From NCBI GenBank assembly GCA_037127315.1, contig JBBBDQ010000347.1, positions 3,339,926 through 3,403,925 on the forward strand: a stretch of 64,000 bases of DNA. Reading direction: 5' to 3'. This DNA comes from Ascarosepion bandense. Its lineage: Eukaryota; Mollusca; Cephalopoda; Sepiida; Sepiidae. The position numbers and the translations under genes were made by a program. The number at the start of each line of letters is the position of its first letter. The stretch's first letter is position 1. Shown here piece after piece: positions 53,601 to 64,000 of this stretch. The notes under the pieces are model-generated. The model was not told the DNA's origin. It searched no databases and was given only the letters and a program-made list of their open reading frames with translations.

Positions 53601-56600
53601 GCTAAGAAAGTTGATTCACTGTGTCATACAGACAATTGAAGTAGTATGATTATATTAAACCTAAAGCTAGGTCAGCTGCTAAGAAAGTTGATTCATTGTG
53701 TCATGCCGACAATTAACAGTATGATTATATTAAAACCATTGTTGTAGGTCAACTGCTAAGAAAGTTGATTCACTGTATCATGCTAGACAATTGAAGTAGT
53801 ATGATTATATTAAAACAATTGCTCGGTCAGGTGCTAAGAAAGTTGATTCACTGTGTCATGCTAGACAATTGAAGTAGTATGATTATATTAAAACCATTGC
53901 TAGGTCAACTGCTAAGAAAGTTGATTCACTGTGTCATGCTAGACAATTGAAGTAGTATGATTATATTAAAACCATTGCTAGGTCAACTGCTAAGAAAGTT
54001 GATTCACTGTGTCAGGCTAGACAATTGAATTACTATGATTATATTAAAAACATTGCTAGGTCAACTGCTAAGAAAGTTGGTTCACTGTGTCATGCTAGAC
54101 AATTGAAGTAGTATGATTATATTAAAACCATTGCTAGGTCAACTGCTAATAAAGTTGATTCACTGTGTCATGCTAGACAATTGAAGTAGTATGGTTATAT
54201 TAAAACCATTGCTAGGTCAACTGCTAAGAAAGTTGATTCACTGTGTCATGCTAGAGAATTGAATTAGTATGATTATATTAAAACCATTGCTCGGTCAGCT
54301 GCTAAGAAAGTTGATTCACTGTGCCATGCTAGAAAATTGAAGTAGTATGATTATATTAAAACAATTGCTCAGTCAGCTGCTAAGAAAGTTGATTCACTGA
54401 GTCATGCTAGACAATTGAATTAGTATGATTATATTAAAACCAGAGCTAGGTCCACTGCTTATAAAGTTGATTCACTGTGTCATGCTAGACAATTGAAGTA
54501 GTATGATTATAATGAAACCATTGCTAGGTCGGCTGCTAAGAAAGTTTATTCACTGTGTCATGCTAGACAATTGAAGTAGTATGATTATATTAAAACAATT
54601 GCTCGGTCAGCTGCTAAGAAAGTTGATTCACTGTGTCATGCTAGACAATTGAAGTAGTATGATTATAATGAAACCATTGCTAGGTCAGCTGCTTAGAATG
54701 TTGATTCACTGTGTCATGCTAGACAATTGAAGTAGTATGATTATATTAAAACCATTGCTAGGTCAACTGCTAAGAAAGTTCATTCACTGTATCATGCTAG
54801 ACAATTGAAGTATTATGATTATATTAAAATCATTGCTAGGTCAGCTGCTAAGAAAGTTGATTCACTGTATCATGCTAGACAATTGAAGTAGTATGATTGT
54901 AATGAAACCATTGCTAGGTCAACTGCTAAGAAAGTTGATTCACTGTGTCATGCTAGACAATTGAAGTAGTATGATTATGTTAAAACCATTGCTAGGTCAA
55001 CTGCTAAGAAAGTTGATTCACTGTGTCATGCTAGAAAATTGAAGTAGTATGATTATATTAAAACCATTGCTAGGTCAACTGCTAAGAAAGTTGGTTCACT
55101 GTGTCATGCTAGACAATTGAAGTAGTATGATTATAATGAAACCATTGCTAGGTCAACTGCTAAGAAAGTTGATTCACTGTGTCATGCTATACTATTGAAG
55201 TAGTATGATTATATTAAAACAATTGCTCAGTCAGCTGCTAAGAAAGTTGATTCACTGTGTCATGCTAGACAATTGAAGTAGTATGATTATATTAAAACCA
55301 GAGCTAGGTCCACTGCTTATAAAGTTGATTCGCTGTGTCATGCTAGACAATTGAAGTAGTATGATTATAATGAAACCATTGCTAGGTCAGCTGCTAAGAA
55401 AGTTTATTCACTGTGTCATGCTAGACAATTGAAGTAGTATGATTATATTAAAACAATTGCTCGGTCAGCTGCTAAGAAAGTTGATTCACTGTGTCATGCT
55501 AGACAATTGAAGTAGTATGATTATAATGAAACCATTGCTAGGTCAGCTGCTAAGAATGTTGATTCACTGTGTCATGCAAGACAATTGAAGTAGTATGATT
55601 ATATTAAAACCATTGCTAGGTCAACTGCTAAGAAAGTTCATTCACTGTATCATGCTAGACAATTGAAGTATTATGATTATATTAAAATCATTGCTAGGTC
55701 AGCTGTTAAGAAAGTTGATTCACTGTGTCATGCTAGACAATTGAAGTAGTATGATTATAATGAAACCATTGCTAGGTCAACTGCTAAGAAAGTTGATTCA
55801 CTGTGTCATGCTAGACAATTGAAGTAGTATTATTATGTTAAAACCATTGCTAGGTCAACTGCTAAGAAAGTTGATTCACTGTGTCATGCTAGAAAATTGA
55901 AGTAGTATGATTATATTAAAACCATTGCTAGGTCAACTGCTAAGAAAGTTGGTTCACTGTGTCATGCTAGACAATTGAACTAGTATGATTATAATGAAAC
56001 CATTGCTAGGTCAACTGCTAAGAAAGTTAATTCACTGTGTCATGCTATACTATTGAAGTAGTATGATTCTATTAAAACCATTGCTAGGTCAGCTGGCAAT
56101 GAAGTTCATTCACTGTGTCATGCTAGACAATTGAAGTAGTATGATTATAATGAAACCATTGCTAGGTCAACTGCTAAGAAAGTTGATTCACTGTGTCATG
56201 CTAGACAATTGAAGTAGTATGATTCTATTAAAACCATTGCTAGGTCAACTGGTAATAAAGTTGATTCACTTTGTCATGCTAGACAATTGAAGTAGTATGA
56301 TTATATTAAAACAATTGCTCGTTCAGCTGCTAAGAAAGTTGATTCACTGTGTCATGCTAGACAATTGAAGTAGTATGATTATATTAAAACAATTGCTCAG
56401 TCAGCTGCTAAGAAAGTTGATTCACTGTGTCATGCTAGACAATTGAAGTAGTATGATTATATTAAAACAATTGCTCGGTCAGGTGCAAGAAAGTTGATTC
56501 ACTGTGTCATGCTAGACAATTGAAGTAGTATGATTATATTAAAACAATTGCTCGGTCAGGGGCTAAGAAAGTTGATTCACTGTGTCATGCTAGACAATTG

Positions 56601-59600
56601 AAGTAGTATGATTATATTAAAACCATTGCTAGGTCAACTGCTAAGAAAGTTGATTCACTGTGTCATGCTAGACAATTGAAGTAGTATGATTATATTAAAA
56701 CCAAAGCTAGGTCAGCTGCTAAGAAAGTTGATTCACTGTGTCATGCTAGACAATTGAAGTAGTATGATTATATTATAACCATTGCTACGTCAACTGCTAA
56801 GAAAGTTGATTCACTGTGTCATGCTAGACAATTGAATTAGTATGATTATATTAAAACCATTGCTAGGTCAACTGCTAAGAAAGTTGATTCACTGTGTCAT
56901 GCTAGACAATTGAAGTAGTATGATTATATTAAAACAATTGCTAGGTCAGGTGCTAAGAAAGTTGATTCACTGTGTCATGCTAGACAATTGAAGTAGTATG
57001 ATTATATTAAAACAATTGCTAGGTCAGGTGCTAAGAAAGTTGATTCACTGTGTCATGCTAGACAATTGAAGTAGTATGATTATATTAAAACAATTGCTAG
57101 GTCAGGTGCTAAGAAAGTTGATTCACTGTGTCATGCTAGACAATTGAAGTAGTATGATTATATTAAAACCAAAGCTTGGTCAGCTGCTAAGAAAGTTGAT
57201 TCACTGTGTCATGCTAGACAATTGAAGTAGTATGATTATATTATAACCATTGCTAGGTCAACTGCTAAGAAAGTTGATTCACTGTGTCATGCTAGACAAT
57301 TGAAGTAGTATGATTATATTAAAACCATTGCTAGGTCAACTGCTAAGAAAGTTGATTCACTGTGTCATGCTAGACAATTGAAGTAGTATGATTATATTAA
57401 AACCATTGCTAGGTCAACTGCTAAGAAAGTTGATTCGCTGTGTCAGGCTAGACAGTTGAATTACTATGATTATATTAAAAACATTGCTAGGTCAACTGCT
57501 AAGAAAGTTGGTTCACTTTGTCATGCTAGACAATTGAAGTAGTATGATTCTATTAAAACAATTGCTCGGTCAGGTGCTAAGAAAGTTGATTCACTGTGTC
57601 ATGCTATACTATTGAAGTAGTATGATTATATTAAAACAATTGCTCGGTTAGGTGCTAAGAAAGTTGATTCACTGTGTCATGCTAGACAATTGAAGTAGAA
57701 TGATTATATTAAAACCATTGCAAGGTCAGCTGCTAAGAAAGTGGATTCACTGTGTCATGCTAGACATTTGAAGTAGTATGATTATATTAAAACAATTGCT
57801 AGGTCAGGTGCTAAGAAAGTTGATTCACTGTGTCATGCTAGACAATTGAAGTAGTATGATTATATTAAAACAATTGCTCAGTCAGGGGCTAAGAAAGTTG
57901 ATTCACTGTGTCATGCTAGACAATAGAAGTAGTATGATTATATTAAAACCAAAGCTAGGTCAGCTGCTAAGAAAGTTGATTCACTGTGTCATGCTAGACA
58001 ATTGAAGTAGTATGATTATATTATAACCATTGCTAGGTCAACTGCTAAGAAAGTTGATTCACTGTGTCATGCTAGACAATTGAATTAGTATGATTATATT
58101 AAAACCATTGCTAGGTCAACTGCTAAGAAAGTTGATTCACTGTGTCATGCTAGACAATTGAAGTAGTATGATTATATTAAAACCATTGCTAGGTCAACTG
58201 CTAAGAAAGTTGATTCGCTGTGTCAGGCTAGACAATTGAATTACTATGATTATATTAAAAACATTGCTAGGTCAACTGCTAAGAAAGTTGGTTCACTGTG
58301 TCATGCTAGACAATTGAAGTAGTATGATTATATTAAAACAATTGCTCGGTCAGCTGCTAAGAAAGTTGATTCACTGTGTCATGCTAGACAATTGAAGTAG
58401 TATGATTATATTAAAACCAAAGCTAGGTCAGCTGCTAAGAAAGTTGATTCACTGTGTCATGCTGGACAATTGAAGTAGTATGATTATATTAAAACCATTG
58501 CTAGGTCAACTGCTAAGAAAGTTGATTCACTGTATCATGCTAGACAATTGAAGTAGTATGATTATATTAAAACAATTGCTCGGTCAGGTGCTAAGAAAGT
58601 TGATTCACTGTGTCATGCTAGACAATTGAAGTAGTATGATTATATTAAAACCATTGCTAGGTCAACTGCTATGAAAGTTGATTCACTGTGTCAGGCTAGA
58701 CAATTGAATTACTATGATTATATTAAAAACATTGCTAGGTCAACTGCTAAGAAAGTTGGTTCACTGTGTCATGCTAGACAATTGAAGTAGTATGATTATA
58801 TTAAAACCATTGCTAGGTCAACTGCTAATAAAGTTGATTCACTGTGTCATGCTAGACAATTGAAGTAGTATGGTTATATTAAAACCATTGCTAGGTCAAC
58901 TGCTAAGAAAGTTGATTCACTGTGTCATGCTAGACAATTGAATTAGTATGATTATATTAAAACCATTGCTCGGTCAGCTGCTAAGAAAGTTGATTCACTG
59001 TGCCATGCTAGAAAATTGAAGTAGTATGATTATATTAAAACAATTGCTCAGTCAGCTGCTAAGAAAGTTGATTCACTGAGTCATGCTAGACAATTGAATT
59101 AGTATGATTATATTAAAACCAGAGCTAGGTCCACTGCTTATAAAGTTGATTCACTGTGTCATGCTAGACAATTGAAGTAGTATGATTATAATGAAACCAT
59201 TGCTAGGTCGGCTGCTAAGAAAGTTTATTCACTGTGTCATGCTAGACAATTGAAGTAGTATGATTATATTAAAACAATTGCTCGGTCAGCTGCTAAGAAA
59301 GTTGATTCACTGTGTCATGCTAGACAATTGAAGTAGTATGATTATAATGAAACCATTGCTAGGTCAGCTGCTAAGAATGTTGATTCACTGTGTCATGCTA
59401 GACAATTGAAGTAGTATGATTATATTAAAACCATTGCTAGGTCAAATGCTAAGAAAGTTCATTCACTGTATCATGCTAGACAATTGAAGTATTATGATTA
59501 TATTAAAATCATTGCTAGGTCAGCTGCTAAGAAAGTTGATTCACTGTGTCATGCTAGACAATTGAAGTAGTATGATTGTAATGAAACCATTGCTAGGTCA

Positions 59601-62600
59601 ACTGCTAAGAAAGTTGATTCACTGTGTCATGCTAGACAATTGAAGTAGTATGATTATGTTAAAACCATTGCTAGGTCAGCTGCTAAGAAAGTTGATTCAC
59701 TGTGTCATGCTAAAAAATTGAAGTAGTATGATTATATTAAAACCATTGCTAGGTCAACTGCTAAGAAAGTTGGTTCACTGTGTCATGCTAGACAATTGAA
59801 GTAGTATGATTATAATGAAACCATTGCTAGGTCAACTGCTAAGAAAGTTGATTCACTGTGTCATGCTATACTATTGAAGTAGTATGATAATATTAAAACA
59901 ATTGCTCAGTCAGCTGCTAAGAAAGTTGATTCACTGTGTCATGCTAGACAATTGAAGTAGTATGATTATATTAAAACCAGAGCTATGTCCACTGCTTATA
60001 AAGTTGATTCGCTGTGTCATGCTAGACAATTGAAGTAGTATGATTATAATGAAACCATTGCTAGGTCAGCTGCTAAGAAAGTTTATTCACTGTGTCATGC
60101 TAGACAATTGAAGTAGTATGATTATATTAAAACAATTGCTCGGTCAGCTGCTAAGAAAGTTGATTCACTGTGTCATGCTAGACAATTGAAGTAGTATGAT
60201 TATAATGAAACCATTGCTAGGTCAGCTGCTAAGAATGTTGATTCACTGTGTCATGCTAGACAATTGAAGTAGTATGATTATATTAAAACCATTGCTAGGT
60301 CAACTGCTAAGAAAGTTCATTCACTGTATCATGCTAGACAATTGAAGTATTATGATTATATTAAAATCATTGCTAGGTCAGCTGCTAAGAAAGTTGATTC
60401 ACTGTGTCATGCTAGACAATTGAAGTAGTATTATTATAATGAAACCATTGCTAGGTCAACTGCTAAGAAAGTTGATTCACTGTGTCATGCTAGACAATTG
60501 AAGTAGTATGATTATGTTAAAACCATTGCTAGGTCAACTGCTAAGAAAGTTGATTCACTGTGTCATGCTACAAAATTGAAGTAGTATGATTATATTAAAA
60601 CCATTGCTAGGTCAACTGCTAAGAAAGTTGGTTCACTGTGTCATGCTAGACAATTGAAGTAGTATGATTAAAATGAAACCATTGCTAGGTCAACTGCTAA
60701 GAAAGTTAATTCACTGTGTCATGCTATACTATTGAAGTAGTATGATTCTATTAAAACCATTGCTAGGTCAACTGGTAATAAAGTTGATTCATTGTGTCAT
60801 GCTAGACAATTGAAGTAGTATGATTATAATGAAACCATTGCTAGGTCAACTGCTAAGAAAGTTGATTCACTGTGTCATGCTAGACAATTGAAGTAGTATG
60901 ATTATATTAAAACCATTGCTAGGTCAACTGGTAATAAAGTTGATTCACTTTGTCATGCTAGACAATTGAAGTAGTATGATTATATTAAAACAATTGCTCG
61001 GTCAGGTGCTAAGAAAGTTGATTCACTGTGTCATGCTAGACAATTGAAGTAGTATGATTATATTAAAACAATTGCTCGGTCAGGGGCTAAGAAAGTTGAT
61101 TCACTGTGTCATGCTTGACAATTGAAGTAGTATGATTATATTAAAACCATTGCTAGGTCAACTGCTAAGAAAGTTGATTCACTGTGTCATGCTAGACAAT
61201 TGAAGTAGTATGATTATATTAAAACCAAAGCTAGGTCAGCTGCTAAGAAAGTTGATTCACTGTGTCATGCTAGACAATTGAAGTAGTATGATTATATTAT
61301 AACCATTGCTACGTCAACTGCTAAGAAAGTTGATTCACTGTGTCATGCTAGACAATTGAATTAGTATGATTATATTAAAACCATTGCTAGGTCAACTGCT
61401 AAGAAAGTTGATTCACTGTGTCATGCTAGACAATTGAAGTAGTATGATTATATTAAAACAATTGCTAGGTCAGGTGCTAAGAAAGTTGATTCACTGTGTC
61501 ATGCTAGACAATTGAAGTAGTATGATTATATTAAAACAATTGCTCGGTCAGGGGCTAAGAAAGTTGATTCACTGTGTCATGCTAGACAATTGAAGTAGTA
61601 TGATTATATTAAAACCATTGCTAGGTCAACTGCTAAGAAAGTTGATTCACTGTGTCATGCTAGACAATTGAAGTAGTATGATTATATTAAAACCAAAGCT
61701 TGGTCAGCTGCTAAGAAAGTTGATTCACTGTGTCATGCTAGACAATTGAAGTAGTATGATTATATTATAACCATTGCTAGGTCAACTGCTAAGAAAGTTG
61801 ATTCACAGTGTCATGCTAGACAATTGAAGTAGTATGATTATATTAAAACCATTGCTAGGTCAACTGCTAAGAAAGTTGATTCACTGTGTCATGCTAGACA
61901 ATTGAAGTAGTATGATTATATTAAAACCATTGCTAGGTCAACTGCTAAGAAAGTTGATTCGCTGTGTCAGGCTAGACAGTTGAATTACTATGATTATATT
62001 AAAAACATTGCTAGGTCAACTGCTAAGAAAGTTGGTTCACTGTGTCATGCTAGACAATTGAAGTAGTATGATTCTATTAAAACAATTGCTCGGTCAGGTG
62101 CTAAGAAAGTTGATTCACTGTGTCATGCTATACTATTGAAGTAGTATGATTATATTAAAACAATTGCTCGGTTAGGTGCTAAGAAAGTTGATTCACTGTG
62201 TCATGCTAGACAATTGAAGTAGAATGATTATATTAAAACCATTGCAAGATCAGCTGCTAAGAAAGTGGATTCACTGTGTCATGCTAGACATTTGAAGTAG
62301 TATGATTATATTAAAACAATTGCTAGGTCAGGTGCTAAGAAAGTTGATTCACTGTGTCATGCTAGACAATTGAAGTAGTATGATTATATTAAAACAATTG
62401 CTCGGTCAGGGGCTAAGAAAGTTGATTCACTGTGTCATGCTAGACAATTGAAGTAGTATGATTATATTAAAACCATTGCTAGGTCAACTGCTAAGAAAGT
62501 TGATTCACTGTGTCATGCTAGACAATAGGAAGTAGTATGATTATATTAAAACCAAAGCTAGGTCAGCTGCTAAGAAAGTTGATTCACTGTGTCATGCTAG

Positions 62601-64000
62601 ACAATTGAAGTAGTATGATTATATTATAACCATTGCTAGGTCAACTGCTAAGAAAGTTGATTCTGTGTCATGCTAGACAATTGAATTAGTATGATTATAT
62701 TAAAACCATTGCTAGGTCAACTGCTAAGAAAGTTGATTCACTGTGTCATGCTAGACAATTGAAGTAGTATGATTATATTAAAACCATTGCTAGGTCATGC
62801 TAAGGAAAGTTGATTCGCTGTGTCAGGCTAGACAATTGAATTACTATGATTATATTAAAAACATTGCTAGGTCAACTGCTAAGAAAGTTGGTTCACTGTA
62901 TCATGCTAGACAATTGAAGTAGTATGATTATATTAAAACAATTGCTCGGATCCAGGTGCTAAGAAAGTTGATTCACTGTGTCATGCTAGACAATTGAAGT
63001 AGTATGATTATATTAAAACCATTGCTAGGTCAACTGCTAAGAAAGTTGATTCACTGTGTCAGGCTAGACAATTGAATTACTATGATTATATTAAAAACAT
63101 TGCTAGGTCAACTGCTAAGAAAGTTGGTTCACTGTGTCATGCTAGACAATTGAAGTAGTATGATTATATTAAAACCATTGCTAGGTCAACTGCTAATAAA
63201 GTTGATTCACTGTGTCATGCTAGACAATTGAAGTAGTATGGTTATATTAAAACCATTGCTAGGTCAACTGCTAAGAAAGTTGATTCAGTGTGTCATGCTA
63301 GACAATTGAATTAGTATGATTATATTAAAACCATTGCTCGGTCAGCTGCTAAGAAAGTTGATTCACTGTGCCATGCTAGAAAATTGAAGTAGTATGATTA
63401 TATTAAAACAATTGCTCAGTCAGCTGCTAAGAAAGTTGATTCACTGAGTCATGCTAGACAATTGAATTAGTATGATTATATTAAAACCAGAGCTAGGTCC
63501 ACTGCTTATAAAGTTGATTCACTGTGTCATGCTAGACAATTGAAGTAGTATGATTATATTAAAACAATTGCTCGGTCAGCTGCTAAGAAAGTTGATTCAC
63601 TGTGTCATGCTAGACAATTGAAGTAGTATGATTATAATGAAACCATTGCTAGGTCAGCTGCTAAGAATGTTGATTCACTGTGTCATGCTAGACAATTGAA
63701 GTAGTATGATTATATTAAAACCATTGCTAGGTCAAATGCTAAGAAATTTCATTCACTGTATCATGCTAGACAATTGAAGTATTATGATTATATTAAAATC
63801 ATTGCTAGGTCAGCTGCTAAGAAAGTTGATTCACTGTGTCATGCTAGACAATTGAAGTAGTATGATTGTAATGGAACCATTGCTAGGTCAACTGCTAAGA
63901 AAGTTGATTCACTGTGTCATGCTAGACAATTGAAGTAGTATGATTATATTAAAACCATTGCTAGGTCAACTGCTAAGAAAGTTGATTCACTGTGTCATGC
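50620..64000 (+). repeat. 78-bp satellite array with higher-order structure, continues past the window
   Basis: About 171 head-to-tail monomers of 78 bp. Consensus runs agtatgattatattaaaacc, attgctaggtcaactgctaa, gaaagttgattcactgtgtc, atgctagacaattgaagt. Marker variants recur at fixed distances. atggttatat is at 54191, 58870 and 63238; gtgccatgct at 54321, 59000 and 63368; cagagctagg at 54441, 59120 and 63488. That gives super-units of 4679 bp (60 monomers) then 4368 bp (56 monomers). Inside them cagagctaggtcc recurs after exactly 858 bp (11 monomers). All frames are closed by stops. Many monomers can form a TCAACT/AGTTGA hairpin. Confidence 0.97.

Noticed and set aside
50620..64000. CRISPR-like array
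   Set aside because: The whole 78-bp unit is repeated without unique spacers, and the surroundings are clearly eukaryotic.

Overview
The window reads as intergenic, repeat-saturated DNA from an animal genome, most likely a coleoid cephalopod (squid or cuttlefish type). The main reason is about thirteen copies of a roughly 305-bp tRNA-derived SINE. Its head has Pol III A and B boxes, and its long shared 3' part fits the Ceph-SINE superfamily described from squids and cuttlefish. The species call is inference. I found no convincing host protein-coding gene, tRNA gene, rRNA gene, CRISPR array or bacterial-type operon. The long open frames in the window are low-complexity shadows or broken transposon genes.

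Layout. 0-5 kb: several copies of a restriction-like-endonuclease LINE (here LINE-D) ending in (AAT)n, two of them tail to tail; a 867-bp Tc1/mariner element with TIRs and a TA duplication; a SINE with a triplicated 3' domain. 5-9 kb: a hAT-like element inserted in a LINE (LINE-B), Helitron-like copies, and an antisense endonuclease/RT fragment of LINE-C. 9-15.6 kb: SINEs, LINE-A pieces, a composite 5S-rRNA/tRNA SINE, and a 1.8-kb purine-rich simple-repeat tract. 15.6-18 kb: a degenerate ~60-bp tandem array split by an unclassified retroposon ('element X') with a 13-bp target-site duplication. 18-25 kb: AT/CA tracts, SINEs, a LINE-C tandem pair, a pyrimidine-rich tract. 25-33 kb: a 36-bp array, LTR-like sequence, Tc1-like and LINE-A fragments, a second composite 5S/tRNA SINE, a collapsed Ty3/gypsy pseudogene, a 20-bp minisatellite, and SINE-into-LINE insertions. 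33-46 kb: hammerhead-ribozyme-like motifs, more Helitron and LINE-C copies, a 700-bp CTT tract, Tigger and mariner transposase pseudogenes, and a SINE carrying a hammerhead-like fold. 46-50.6 kb: a foldback structure, a MITE and an LTR-like segment. 50.6-64 kb: one continuous 78-bp satellite, about 171 monomers, running off the window end.

The mobile elements can be layered by age because many interrupt each other with visible target duplications: hAT in LINE-B, element X in LINE-A, in Tigger and in the 60-bp array, and SINEs in LINE-A 3' ends. LINE-C copies end in (AAG)n and LINE-D copies in (AAT)n, so several microsatellites look like retrotransposon tails. The strongest leads are the multi-level higher-order structure of the 78-bp satellite (56-60-monomer super-units with nested 11-monomer blocks), the 5S/tRNA composite SINE, element X, and the hammerhead-like motifs, one of which sits inside a tRNA-derived SINE.
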